58,351 nucleotides of DNA from Tannerellaceae bacterium (lineage in GTDB: Bacteria > Bacteroidota > Bacteroidia > Bacteroidales > Tannerellaceae), in contig JAITGS010000003.1 in the NCBI GenBank assembly GCA_031280435.1, positions 1 through 58,351 on the forward strand, given 5' to 3'. The position numbers and the translations under genes were made by a program. Under the pieces are notes generated by a model, which was given only the letters and a program-made list of their open reading frames with translations, made no database searches and had not been told where the DNA came from. This document shows positions 24,395 through 33,239 of this stretch, one piece after another (within the stretch, counting starts at the first letter, position 1; each line of letters begins with the position of its first letter).

Positions 24395-27295
24395 TCATCT
24401 CAGCGAGCGATATATCACGTCTTGTATGCCTGTACGTATGTGCAGGCTGCTTAGCTTAGTGTTCTCGCGAGTGGGATAAACCCGGTTGGAGAGGAATATA
24501 TATATGAGTTCGTTGTCGGGATCAATCCAGAAGCATGTGCCGGTGTATCCCGTGTGGCCGTATACCGACGGAGGAGCCAGCTCGCCGCAGGGCGATAGCC
24601 GCAGGTTCCGCGTATCGGGCTTGTCGAAGCCGAGACCCCGGCGCGATGTCGGAGTCTTAGAACGGGTGAAAAGCTCCACCGTCGATTCCGACAGAAGCCT
24701 TTCGCCTCCGTATGTACCCCTATTCAGATACACCTGGAGCATCTTCGCAAGATCGTTGGCATTGGAGAACAGGCCGGCATTGCCCGACACGCCTCCCTGG
24801 AAAGCCGCAACCTCGTCGTGAACATATCCGCGCAGAGATTGCTTGCGGAAAGAATTGTCGGTCTCCGTCGGAACTATCAGCAGCGTATCAAAGCTGCGGA
24901 GAGGATTGTAGGTCAGCTTGCGGGCACCTATCCTGTCGTATAGCGTTTCGCGCAGAAGGCTGTCGAGACGGCGGCCGCTTTGGGCCTCCACCATCTTTTG
25001 CAGCATCACGAAGTTGATGCAGCTGTACAGATACTTCCCCTTCGCGCCCAGCTTCGACCCGCGGATGCTCTCCATCAGCGTGTCACGGAAAGCATCGGCC
25101 ACGAAGAACCTCCTGCCCGCCTCAAGGCTGAAACCCTCGCCGGCACTGTCGCGCACGGCTGCCTTCTTATACACGGAAAAAGGCAAGGTGGCTATCACGC
25201 CCGTTTCGTGGTACAGCAAATCGCGTATGCTGAGCGACTCCTTGTTCGAGCCCTTCAGCTCCTCCACATGCCTACCAATGCTGTCTGTCAGCCCAAACTT
25301 GCCGCCGTCGTACTCAAGCATTACGGCAGCCAGCGTACCCACGGTCTTTGTAACCGATGCCAGGTCGTATACCGATTCCTCAGTCACCCGCCTGCGGCCT
25401 TCGTAGTCGTAAAAGCCAAAAGCCTTTTCGTACACCACAATCCCCTTGCGTGCCACCAGCACCTGGCATCCCGGATAGGCGCGCTCCCTGAGCCCCGTCG
25501 CCACTATCGAATCTATGCCCGCAAGCGCAGCCGCATCCATTCCCGCCTCTTCAGGCTCATGGTATGCAAGGCGCGTAGGGCTTGTAGATATTCCCGTGCC
25601 TACGGGGAAGAGATCGGGTATGCCCACCGGCAGTTTTCCGCCGGCGCCCGTTCCGCCAAAGAGCAGCTGGGCCGCGTAGGAGCGGCTCAGCGGAGTATCT
25701 TCGTAAGCCATAAGAACGGCCTTGGCAGAACCCACCGAGGCTGCATAGCTGCTGCAAAAATAAGGCTGGGTGAAAAAAACAATCACCACATCCCGACGGG
25801 CCGACAGCTGCCTCAGCTCGGCGCTCTCCGCGGCGCGAACCGTATGCACGGCGCATATAATAAGGTCGAAGCCCGCCAGCTCGCCGAACACCTTTTGCCG
25901 TGCGGCAGGCTTGGCATCGCGCGGCAGGCCGAAGCACGCAACGCTGTCGTACCTGTTCAGCATAGCCGTAAACTCATTCGTCTCCGACTCGCCCAGCGAC
26001 AGCGCCGCAATCCTCCTGCCTCCCGTATTGCGGAGCGGAACGCAGCCCGAATCGTTTTTCAGAAGCGTAAGCCCCTCCGCGTTCAGCTTGGCGGCAAGCC
26101 AGGCAGCATGAGGCGTGTTGATGCGCTCTTCGAGGCCTTTAGTCTCTATCGTCCGCCGCTCGTGCAGTCCGGCGATATACTTGTATCTTAATATCTTCAG
26201 GCATTTGGCCTCAATGTCCTTCAGGTCGAGTACGCCCTCGGCAATAGCCTGCCGCACCGCCCTGAAGTCGGTTTGCGGAGTAGCCGTGCCCAGCACAACA
26301 TCATTGCCCGCCTGCAAGGCCCTCACCGACGGATTATCCGCCTTGCCCGTCGAAGCTCCCTTCATCGCCAGGGCATCGGTAAAGAGAAGCCCGCCGAAGC
26401 CGTACTCCTCGCGCAGCAACTTGGTGACGACAGGAGCAGAGAGCGAAGACGGCCGCCCGGCCACAGCATCGAGCGCAGGCACATACAGGTGAGCCGTCAT
26501 GACCCCTCCGAAGCCTTCGTCTATGTATCTTTTGAAAGGATAAAGCTCTATGCTGTCGAGACGGCTGCGGTTATGTTTCACGACCGGAAGCTTCTTGTGC
26601 GAATCGTCCGACGTATCGCCATGGCCAGGAAAATGCTTGGCAACAGACAGTATGCCCGCGCTCTCAAGCCCGCGCGAATAAGCAAGGCCCTTGTCGGCAA
26701 CAGCCTTGGGATCCTCGCCGAACGAGCGCGTTCCTATAACCGGATTGCTGCTGTTACTGTTCACGTCGAGGTCGGGAGCAAAATTTACATGTATGCCCAT
26801 CTCCCTGCACTGCCGGCCAACTTCCCGGCCGTACTCCGTGATGAGTTCCACGTCCGAAATAGCGCCCAGCATCATGTTCCTGGGAAAGCGCGTCGTGCCC
26901 GTAAGGCGCATCGACAGGCCCCACTCGCCGTCGAGGGCAATCAGCAGCGGCGTACGCGAAGCCTTCTGCATGCGGTTGGTAATTTCCGCCTGCGACACCG
27001 GCATCCCCTTGGAAAAGAGCACGCCGCCAATATGTATGGAATCAATATATGTAAGCATCTTGCGCATGTTGCGCTCATCGGGCGACGGATCTGCAATCAC
27101 CATAAAAACCTGCCCTATGCGCTCATCATAACTCATAGCGTCGAAAACCGAATCGACCCAATGGTTCATCTTCAGGGAATCGGCCTCCCTGAAAAGCGCA
27201 GGCCCACTCTGCCCGTCAACAGTGGCCGACAGGAAGTTTATGGAAGTAATAAGTAACAAGAAAAGCAATGGAAAAAGTTTGCAGTCGTTATGCAT
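24395..27295 (-). CDS. GH3 beta-N-acetylglucosaminidase fused to a serine hydrolase (beta-lactamase fold)
   Basis: A 966-residue exported protein with a signal peptide (about residues 1-25). The N-terminal half is a GH3 domain with the NagZ motif KHFPGHGDTSDDSHKKLP near 218-235, where Asp/His in GDTSDDSH form the catalytic dyad; a GH3 C-terminal-like domain follows. The C-terminal half (about 600-966) is a class C beta-lactamase-type hydrolase: SVTKT (nucleophile Ser, near 645), YSCINF (YxN) and HTGYTG. The fusion is known in Bacteroidota. It suggests peptidoglycan trimming: glycan cleavage by one domain and peptide or ester cleavage by the other. It sits upstream of array 4. Confidence 0.93.
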   Translation of the reverse strand: MHNDCKLFPLLFLLLITSINFLSATVDGQSGPALFREADSLKMNHWVDSVFDAMSYDERIGQVFMVIADPSPDERNMRKMLTYIDSIHIGGVLFSKGMPVSQAEITNRMQKASRTPLLIALDGEWGLSMRLTGTTRFPRNMMLGAISDVELITEYGREVGRQCREMGIHVNFAPDLDVNSNSSNPVIGTRSFGEDPKAVADKGLAYSRGLESAGILSVAKHFPGHGDTSDDSHKKLPVVKHNRSRLDSIELYPFKRYIDEGFGGVMTAHLYVPALDAVAGRPSSLSAPVVTKLLREEYGFGGLLFTDALAMKGASTGKADNPSVRALQAGNDVVLGTATPQTDFRAVRQAIAEGVLDLKDIEAKCLKILRYKYIAGLHERRTIETKGLEERINTPHAAWLAAKLNAEGLTLLKNDSGCVPLRNTGGRRIAALSLGESETNEFTAMLNRYDSVACFGLPRDAKPAARQKVFGELAGFDLIICAVHTVRAAESAELRQLSARRDVVIVFFTQPYFCSSYAASVGSAKAVLMAYEDTPLSRSYAAQLLFGGTGAGGKLPVGIPDLFPVGTGISTSPTRLAYHEPEEAGMDAAALAGIDSIVATGLRERAYPGCQVLVARKGIVVYEKAFGFYDYEGRRRVTEESVYDLASVTKTVGTLAAVMLEYDGGKFGLTDSIGRHVEELKGSNKESLSIRDLLYHETGVIATLPFSVYKKAAVRDSAGEGFSLEAGRRFFVADAFRDTLMESIRGSKLGAKGKYLYSCINFVMLQKMVEAQSGRRLDSLLRETLYDRIGARKLTYNPLRSFDTLLIVPTETDNSFRKQSLRGYVHDEVAAFQGGVSGNAGLFSNANDLAKMLQVYLNRGTYGGERLLSESTVELFTRSKTPTSRRGLGFDKPDTRNLRLSPCGELAPPSVYGHTGYTGTCFWIDPDNELIYIFLSNRVYPTRENTKLSSLHIRTGIQDVIYRSLR

Positions 27296-27374
27296 CTATA
27301 TTAATAATAATTCTTTTAGGGCCGCTAAGATACTGCTTTTTTTGAGCTCCGCCATATCCCCTTAAACAAAAACA

Positions 27375-27668
27375 CAAAATGCAGGAGCCTAAATCAAATG
27401 CAGGGGGCTGCGCAAAAGGGCTTTACTGCGTGTCCCGTTTTTTTTCAATTGCAATAATGCAGGAACGAAAAGCTTCTCCGATTTTTCACGCCGGTCAATT
27501 CGATCTTACATCGCCCCCAATTTTCCGGAGCCAAATCCATCTTAGTTTAGGCCCAAATTATTTTCCGGGAGCTAAATCCATCTTAGTTTAGGGCCAAATT
27601 ATTTTCCCGGAGCCAATCCATCTTAGTTTAGGCCCGGATTTCTTTCCTCAAACTCATCTGCAAGTGAT
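27375..27668. repeat. Tandem array 4, about seven units at 40-41 bp
   Basis: Three well-conserved units carry CTAAATCCATCTTAGTTTAG (CTAAA/TTTAG arms) with a CCCAAATTATTTTCCGG spacer; their TCCATC anchors are at 27536, 27577 and 27617. At the same spacing on both sides lie degenerate units with other dyads: CGATCTTACATCG near 27500, GCAATAATGC near 27454, GCAGGGGGCTGC near 27400, and CATCTGCAAGTGAT near 27657. The array fills the gap between the stop of the GH51-like gene and the start of the GH3 gene. Confidence 0.8.
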
Positions 27669-27720
27669 ACGACCTGAGAAAAAAAATCGCAGGCTGATGT
27701 ATTTATCGGCTACCCTGTGC

Positions 27721-29535
27721 TTAATCGACGCGGAGCTTTATGAGGGTGACGGAGTTCGGGGGAAAATCGTAGATGAGATTACGGCGGCGCGGAAAGCTGT
27801 GGCTGAGGTATTCGGGCGCAACGCTGTGTGGTGAGGCAGCAGAGTTTTGCAGATGGGGTTCGCCTTTCAGACGGATGATGTCGGCAGTGCGGTGGAGCTT
27901 GCCGCCATGAATCTTTATGGCTGTTTTTTCGGCGTGATGAGTGGTATTGACAACTTTGAGCAGTATGGTTCGGGTGGAGTTGTCGAAGGTTGCATTCGCC
28001 ACTAAGGAGGGCAGGTTGGGGTTGATGCTGCGATGTGCGAGGGCATTGTTAAGGTAGCAGAGTACGGTGTCGTAGCGACAGGCTACGCGGATGTGGAAGG
28101 GGCGGTCTGCGGCTATGTCGTCTATGTTGCCGAGGCCGATGGTGTCGACTATGGCTCCGCTATGGCGATAGAGCAGGTAGCTGCGGCCGCTGATGCCTAT
28201 CGACAGCGTGCGGGTGATGTGCAGGCTGAAGCTTGCAGAGTCGGTGAGCCGGCGGAAGGAGGCGGCAATCTCGTAGTTGTAGATAGAGTCGGCGGCATTG
28301 CTTTTGCGGGTCTCCAGCGCCAGAGTTTCGACGCTGCCGTTCCTTATGTCGACTGCCGGAGCGGCTTGCTCCACCTGCGGACGGGCGTAGGCGCTCACCT
28401 CCGCAGGTAGTATCACGTCGCCGGCGTTACGCGAGAATATCTGCAACAGATGGCCGGCCGGCGATGCGTAGGCCCGTCCCGGTTCAACAAAGATGAGGGG
28501 GGTGATGTCGCTGCCGCCTGCCTGCCGCCTGCCTGCCACGGGCGTAAAGATTATCTGCTTGAAGGTTTGCGGACGGCTCTCGGCTCTAATCATGAAGCAG
28601 GCCTGGGCTATGGCGGCTCCCAGAGTGGCTCCGCCGGGACTGATGCATCCGAGCCCGTGGATGCGCAGGCCTGCGGGGAAGAGCCGCTCGAAATCGTGGT
28701 CGGCCATGAGCCAGTTGGCGTCGGCATAGAAGGCTCTTTGCGCTGTCCGAACGCTGTCGATAGACTGCCGGGCCTTCAAGTCGTGCGCTATACCATTATA
28801 TATATGGTGTACGTCGCCCTGGCCGAGAATGAATGTGGGGCTTATGGAGTCTATGATTTCCATCACGTCCTGCCTCAGGCCGCGGTTCTGCCATGTGGTT
28901 TGCGGCACGAGCGAAACCCGGTCGATGAGGAACATTGATGCCTCCCGCATGCTGAAGACTAAGCGGGCGCCGACAGCGTCGTCGGTGGCTATAAAAGTAT
29001 GCCGGTGCTGCGTCCAGGAGTATGAGGGCATGAGCGCGAGGGGCAGGCTGAGCTTAGCTCCGGCGGAATCCTCCAGGCAAACGTCGAGCTGCACTGGAGT
29101 GACCGTAGACGAGGTGCGCAGATAGCAGCCGAAGCTATACCGCTCGCCTCGACGCAAACTGATTCCTTCGTAGCCCGATGCGGCTACTCCTCCGCGCCGG
29201 TCGGGCCCGGCGGGGTTGGCCGACACCATCAGCGAGTAGATGTCGTCCGGCTGCACCGGCCTCGAGGCGCTGCGCCCTATATAATTGTAGGGAGCGAGCG
29301 CGCGCCAGCCGGGTATGCTGTCGTGCTCGTCGAAGCCTCCGTTGCGGATGAGCTCGGCCTTAATGGCCTCAAGCTCGCCTTCCTCAATGGAGAGGCCGTA
29401 GAAATTGTCGTTGAGCGGCACGGTTGAGCTCTCCATGTCGATGCGGATGGTGGAAGTGACCGGTAATTCCGGCCGGCATGCCGAGAAAATTATAGCTGTG
29501 AAGAAATATAGTGCGCCAAGGCGATAAGAATACAT
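27721..29535 (-). CDS. GH51-like lipoprotein with a shortened, probably inactive barrel
   Basis: A 604-residue lipoprotein (lipobox ...FSAC, Cys20). The start NDNFYGLSIEEGELEAIKAELIRNGGFDE and the carbohydrate-binding-like region that follows resemble alpha-L-arabinofuranosidases of GH51. The segment GLRQDVMEIIDSISPTFI matches the barrel entry, and ITPLIFVEPGRAYASPAGHLLQIFSRNAGD matches the late barrel before the C-terminal beta domain. Only about 120 residues lie between these, about 200 fewer than in active enzymes. I find neither the acid/base GNE nor the nucleophile GEY motif (the latter position reads FYADANW). It may be a binding protein or a decayed enzyme. Confidence 0.65.
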   Translation of the reverse strand: MYSYRLGALYFFTAIIFSACRPELPVTSTIRIDMESSTVPLNDNFYGLSIEEGELEAIKAELIRNGGFDEHDSIPGWRALAPYNYIGRSASRPVQPDDIYSLMVSANPAGPDRRGGVAASGYEGISLRRGERYSFGCYLRTSSTVTPVQLDVCLEDSAGAKLSLPLALMPSYSWTQHRHTFIATDDAVGARLVFSMREASMFLIDRVSLVPQTTWQNRGLRQDVMEIIDSISPTFILGQGDVHHIYNGIAHDLKARQSIDSVRTAQRAFYADANWLMADHDFERLFPAGLRIHGLGCISPGGATLGAAIAQACFMIRAESRPQTFKQIIFTPVAGRRQAGGSDITPLIFVEPGRAYASPAGHLLQIFSRNAGDVILPAEVSAYARPQVEQAAPAVDIRNGSVETLALETRKSNAADSIYNYEIAASFRRLTDSASFSLHITRTLSIGISGRSYLLYRHSGAIVDTIGLGNIDDIAADRPFHIRVACRYDTVLCYLNNALAHRSINPNLPSLVANATFDNSTRTILLKVVNTTHHAEKTAIKIHGGKLHRTADIIRLKGEPHLQNSAASPHSVAPEYLSHSFPRRRNLIYDFPPNSVTLIKLRVD

Positions 29536-29560
29536 GTTTCGTTGGTAAATTTTGTTTGAG

Positions 29561-29568
29561 CAAAGATA
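29561..29568 (-). promoter_or_regulatory. Predicted -7 box TATCTTTG of the GH51-like gene
   Basis: An exact TAnnTTTG match on the minus strand, 26 bp before the ATG at 29535. Confidence 0.6.
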
Positions 29569-29682
29569 TAAAAGATGCCCGGAGGCTCAAAGGCGCATCT
29601 TTAGTAGCCGGCTGAAAAAGCTGAAGGTTGAGATGCCGGCATCCCAACCTTCAATCCGTAATAGCGGCTTCCTGTCCGTAGC

Positions 29683-30546
29683 CTACTTCAAGCGGCCTGC
29701 GACGGCGGCCACTATTGCCTCGCCTCCGGCTATGCCTCCGCTTTCGCTGAAGAGTCCGACAATGCACGAGCCTTTCAGGAAGGCGGGGATGTCGCCGTTG
29801 TATCGGTCGCGTATAGTTATAGCGCCTTCCCCGGGGCTGTCGGTTTGCTTGGTGAAGGCAAGATATTGCTTCAGTATACCGAGGGCGCCTTCGGCTGTCT
29901 TACCGTCTATGATAAACAACTGATAGGTGCTGCCGCCGCTTTGATACGAGGCGGCGTAAACGGACTTGAGGAAGTCGTGGCCTATAAAGCTGGAGCTTAT
30001 AAAGACCTCCGAATGGGCTATGCGTCCTTCGGTGGGCAGCAGCGAGAGCATGGGAGGATAAGACGGACGCGGGTCAATCCCGGATGCCAGTCCCTGCGCT
30101 ATCCTTTTCATCGCTTCGCTTGCATCCGTATCGCAGTGGGCCGCCATCTTGACGTATATGCTTCCGGCAAAGAAGAAGAAGTTCTCGGCATCGCCCTGCG
30201 CCTCGCCGCCTGTACCGTCGATGAAAGGAATCTCCGGCGAGCGCTCGGAGGCATACATTCCGAAGGCATCTTCCGGGGCAGCATGCCGGTAGGCCTGGAC
30301 GGTGATGTAGTCGTCGCCCTTGCGATAGTCTACGGCCGTCATCTCGCGGAAGTTGTAGGCAAGGAAGAGCGGCGCCGCTCCGTTTATCCTGTCGTAGAGG
30401 TTATCGGGATTGAATACCTCGGCCCGGCCCGTGGTCCATCCCTCAAGGGAGGGCAGCAGGCTTCTCAGCTGCTCCGGCGACTGGGCCACCGACATCCGGA
30501 GCGCCAGCATGCCAAGCAATGCTATAAGAGGAAATCGTGCGTTCAT
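29683..30546 (-). CDS. DUF6599 family exported protein
   Basis: A 287-residue protein. The ATG at 30546 is chosen because it opens a signal peptide (MNARFPLIALLGMLALRMSVAQ); a longer frame to 30675 would run inside the upstream gene. It resembles DUF6599: NLYDRINGAAPLFLAYNFREM near 50-70, then YRKGDDYITVQAYRH and DAFGMYASER. The function of the family is unknown; the protein is probably periplasmic. It begins 15 bp after the stop of the Tat-exported aldo/keto reductase, so the two are likely in one operon and may act in the same compartment. Confidence 0.75.
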   Translation of the reverse strand: MNARFPLIALLGMLALRMSVAQSPEQLRSLLPSLEGWTTGRAEVFNPDNLYDRINGAAPLFLAYNFREMTAVDYRKGDDYITVQAYRHAAPEDAFGMYASERSPEIPFIDGTGGEAQGDAENFFFFAGSIYVKMAAHCDTDASEAMKRIAQGLASGIDPRPSYPPMLSLLPTEGRIAHSEVFISSSFIGHDFLKSVYAASYQSGGSTYQLFIIDGKTAEGALGILKQYLAFTKQTDSPGEGAITIRDRYNGDIPAFLKGSCIVGLFSESGGIAGGEAIVAAVAGRLK

Positions 30547-30560
30547 TGCGTGCGGGGGGC

Positions 30561-31757
30561 TTAGCTGAGGAGTATGTCGGGAGTGTGAAGCACCGGCGTA
30601 ACGGCGGCTATACGCTCGGCCACGTTGTAGTCGAGACTGCACTTCACCCGGCAGGAGCCATTGCAGGAGCTGCACATAGAAGCCGCGTCGGCAAGCCTGA
30701 GCTCCGAGAGCAGCTCCTTCGACAGGCCTGCGTTACGATAACCGTAGGCATACATGTAGGCCCGCATCATCTCCGGAACGGGCAGGCCTTCTTTGCACTC
30801 CTTCTCGCACTTGCCGCAGCGATTGCAGAACAGCATGTCCCTGCTGTCGAGCGATGCCAGATAGCTACTCTCGTCGGCGCTCAGCTCCGGGCTTCTCGCG
30901 GCCGCCAGGCAGTCGTCGAGCTTATCGAAATTGTCGAAGCCGGGAATGGCCGTGGTGATGTTAGGATTTTGCCAGACCCATTTGAGGCAGGCCTGACCGT
31001 TGACTGCCTTGCCGTCGGCCACTCCTCCCGTCATGCTTTTCATCGCCACGAAGCCGATGCCGGCCTTCACTCCGCGCTCGATAGCCTCGTTGGTTTCCTG
31101 CATCTTGGGCATCTTGAAGTTATAGCTCAGCAGTATCACCTTATATAAACCAACGGATATGGCTGCGTCTATCTGCGCCGGATTCATGGCATGCGTAGAG
31201 AGGCCGACGTGCTTTACTTTGCCGGAGGCTACAAACTGCTTCAGCAGGCTCAGGATGCGCTCGTCGGTGACGTCGCCCGTGCCGTTGCGGCTGTCGAGCG
31301 CGTGGGTGTAGAACAAGTCGACGTAGTCCATCTGCAAACGTTTCAGGCTAAGGTCGAGCAGCGCGGTGAAGTCCTTCTCAAAGCTGTCCTTGAGCGGATA
31401 GTCGAACTTGCCCTTGGTGGCAATGGTGAACGAGCTGCGCGGCTTGTCCTTAAAGAAATTGCCGAGCATCTCCTCATTCCTCCCGTTCTGGTATCCGTGC
31501 GCAGTATCAAAATGGGTGATGCCGGAGTTGTAGGCCGCCCGCACAACGTTTGGATTATCCGCACGCATCACGCCCATGCTAAGTATGGGGAGGGTGAGGC
31601 CTGTGCTCCCAAGCTTGCGCAACGGGAAAGCCGTGTCGGCCTGCATGGCATACGGAACCATAGCCTGAGCCTTGGAGCCCGAAGCCAGAACAACACCTGC
31701 GCCTGTTGCAGCGGAGAGGCGGAAAAAGTCTCTGCGATTGAAATTCTTTTGTCTCAT
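30561..31757 (-). CDS. Tat-exported aldo/keto reductase with C-terminal iron-sulfur cluster motifs
   Basis: A 398-residue protein. The N-terminus has a twin-arginine signal (NRRDFFRLSAATGAGVVLASG), so it is folded, with cofactor, before export. The aldo/keto reductase barrel runs from about 45 to 300 (FDTAHGYQNGRNEEMLG, and the catalytic Tyr region). The C-terminus carries a ferredoxin-like cysteine set, CNRCGKCEKEC near 310-320, and a second set CSSCNGSCRVKC near 365-376. This combination is known in Bacteroidota and related phyla. Electron transfer to a substrate in the periplasm is inferred; the substrate is unknown. Confidence 0.88.
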   Translation of the reverse strand: MRQKNFNRRDFFRLSAATGAGVVLASGSKAQAMVPYAMQADTAFPLRKLGSTGLTLPILSMGVMRADNPNVVRAAYNSGITHFDTAHGYQNGRNEEMLGNFFKDKPRSSFTIATKGKFDYPLKDSFEKDFTALLDLSLKRLQMDYVDLFYTHALDSRNGTGDVTDERILSLLKQFVASGKVKHVGLSTHAMNPAQIDAAISVGLYKVILLSYNFKMPKMQETNEAIERGVKAGIGFVAMKSMTGGVADGKAVNGQACLKWVWQNPNITTAIPGFDNFDKLDDCLAAARSPELSADESSYLASLDSRDMLFCNRCGKCEKECKEGLPVPEMMRAYMYAYGYRNAGLSKELLSELRLADAASMCSSCNGSCRVKCSLDYNVAERIAAVTPVLHTPDILLS

Positions 31758-31815
31758 AATCTTAAAAGTTTAAAGTGTGATAATAATAAAACATTGGTCT
31801 GTGATAATCGTTCCA

Positions 31816-31823
31816 CAAATGTA
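31816..31823 (-). promoter_or_regulatory. Predicted -7 box TACATTTG of the aldo/keto reductase
   Basis: Matches TAnnTTTG on the minus strand, 58 bp upstream of the ATG at 31757, leaving a leader of about 50 nt. Confidence 0.5.
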
Positions 31824-32026
31824 ATGAACTTCTTTAATTTTTAAGTGAAACCCCGGCAATCGGCCCGGGCAAACGCCTTTAAAAGGAGTACGGCGCCTCG
31901 ATGCCGAGCCCGACGGCGGCTTATGCTTCCAGGCCCCTTCGGAGGCGGCAAAGGATTGCCGAAGGCCTGCCGCTGAGCCCGAAGCCCCTCTCGCCGGCAT
32001 GGCAGCCCATCAAACTCAATTCAACG

Positions 32027-32048
32027 GCTCGCGATAATTATCGCGAGC
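32027..32048. repeat. Perfect 22-bp palindrome
   Basis: The half GCTCGCGATAA is followed at once by its exact reverse complement, with no loop. It lies 22 bp before inverted-repeat element I copy B, in a gene-free stretch. It could be a binding site for a dimeric protein or the tip of a larger mobile palindrome. Confidence 0.8.
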
Positions 32049-32070
32049 GAACAATTCCCGTTCGAAAAGC

Positions 32071-32194
32071 AGGTCATTCCCGCGAAGGCGGGAATCTCCG
32101 ATATAAAAACGGGACGAATGTATTTGTATCATATAAAACACATACAATCGTCCCAGCTATCGATCGGAGATTCCCGCCTTCGCGGGAATGACCT
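32071..32194. repeat. Inverted-repeat element I, copy B (124 bp)
   Basis: The ends AGGTCATTCCCGCGAAGGC and the inverted copy match copies A, C and D. An inner inverted pair is present too, GGGACGAATGTATTTGTA against TACAATCGTCCC, so the whole element can fold as a long stem. It is followed by TTGGGTAGGCTGAATTACC and TTTTGACACATTT, a tail also seen beside copy C and near 38740. Confidence 0.9.
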
Positions 32195-32306
32195 ATTTGG
32201 GTAGGCTGAATTACCTTTTGACACATTTACCCCCCTATTTTTTGAACTTAAAAGTGTCGGCATGGGTTAGAGGCTGCCGGAGCAGGCGCTTTCGGCTATC
32301 ACTTGA

Positions 32307-32428
32307 GGGAACTTCTACTAATTGCTTTTTCGGCGTTATGCTCGGTCGGCAAAATGCTCATGTACTAAAGTACACTCCGCATTTGCCTCCGTCGCAAGCC
32401 TTGAAAAATCTAATTATTAGAAGTTCCC
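32307..32428 (+). repeat. 122-bp hairpin element II, copy 2
   Basis: The ends are GGGAACTTCTA and TAGAAGTTCCC. It is the same length as copies 1 and 3. The core reads GCAAAATGCTCATGTACTAA with AGTACACTCCGCATTTGCC. It lies about 70 bp past the stop (at 32498) of the hypothetical gene on the minus strand. Confidence 0.9.
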
Positions 32429-32497
32429 ATAAGACGGTACAATTTGCTCGCAAGGCCGGCATCTGCCCTTCTGCCAATGCCTGCGGCCTGTTTGTGC

Positions 32498-33157
32498 TCA
32501 AGGCACTATTGCAGAGGTTATGGCGCTCCACGGCCCGCACTTGCCCTTTTCGTTCACCCAGCATATAGCGATGTAAACGGTTTTGCCGCGATCGTTCAGT
32601 TCAAATTGCAGCTTTTGAGGCGTACGGGTCGAGAGCATTTTGTGTCGCATTTCGTCCGGCGGCGGAGGATCGCCCTCAGCAAAGTCGTAGGCAATCATGG
32701 CGCCGTCCGTTCTGATAGGCCGGGCGCGTTTGCTCGATTCCCTGCTCCTGTATCTCACCTCGACCCTGGCCACATCATCCACCACTACCCAAAAGATGGG
32801 AGGAGTAGCGGCCGGCTGCACAAGCGTCCGGGTACGGTCGGGGATAGGCAGGCCAAGACTCTTGCGGTCAGCGTCTGTGATGCTCGGCCTGCGGAAATAG
32901 GAGTTAATAACGGCGCGGGCAATGAGCTCAAACTCCGCGAAAGCCTCGTTTTTCCTGACCACAGCCGTACGTGTCCGCTCATTGGAGCGGGTAATGGCCA
33001 TGCAGTCGGAAAATGTGTCGAACCTTGCGCGAAGGTCGGCCAGGTCGGCAGCCGATACATCGTAGTGTGCGGCATGGTTTTCGATAGCTTCCACGAAGAT
33101 TTTGCCCCATTCCATGGCGGCTAATTCTGCTCTGGGAATAATACTGTGAGCTGGCAT
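32498..33157 (-). CDS. Hypothetical protein with helical N-terminus and fibronectin-III-like C-terminus
   Basis: A 219-residue protein. Residues 1-95 look helical (aromatic and alanine-rich, ending in ITDADRKSLGLPIPDRTRT). The rest looks like one beta-sandwich (PPIFWVVVDDVARVEVRYRS ... KTVYIAICWVNEKGKCGPWSAITSAIVP). The layout, and the phrase 'LGLPIPD' before a proline-rich linker, resemble a widespread but uncharacterised family in Bacteroidota that I recognise only by pattern. No signal peptide or membrane segment is seen. It is alone, bracketed by hairpin element II on its 3' side and the 21-bp array on its 5' side. Function unknown. Confidence 0.65.
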   Translation of the reverse strand: MPAHSIIPRAELAAMEWGKIFVEAIENHAAHYDVSAADLADLRARFDTFSDCMAITRSNERTRTAVVRKNEAFAEFELIARAVINSYFRRPSITDADRKSLGLPIPDRTRTLVQPAATPPIFWVVVDDVARVEVRYRSRESSKRARPIRTDGAMIAYDFAEGDPPPPDEMRHKMLSTRTPQKLQFELNDRGKTVYIAICWVNEKGKCGPWSAITSAIVP

Positions 33158-33239
33158 TATGTTCTGTTTTTATACGGTTTGATTATTTGATATTACTGAG
33201 ATTCCCGGCAACCTGCCTCAAAGTTCTGCGGACATTCCC

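Noticed and set aside
30547-30675. Upstream start at 30675 for the DUF6599 protein
   Set aside because: Lies inside the aldo/keto reductase gene and hides a clear signal peptide starting at 30546.
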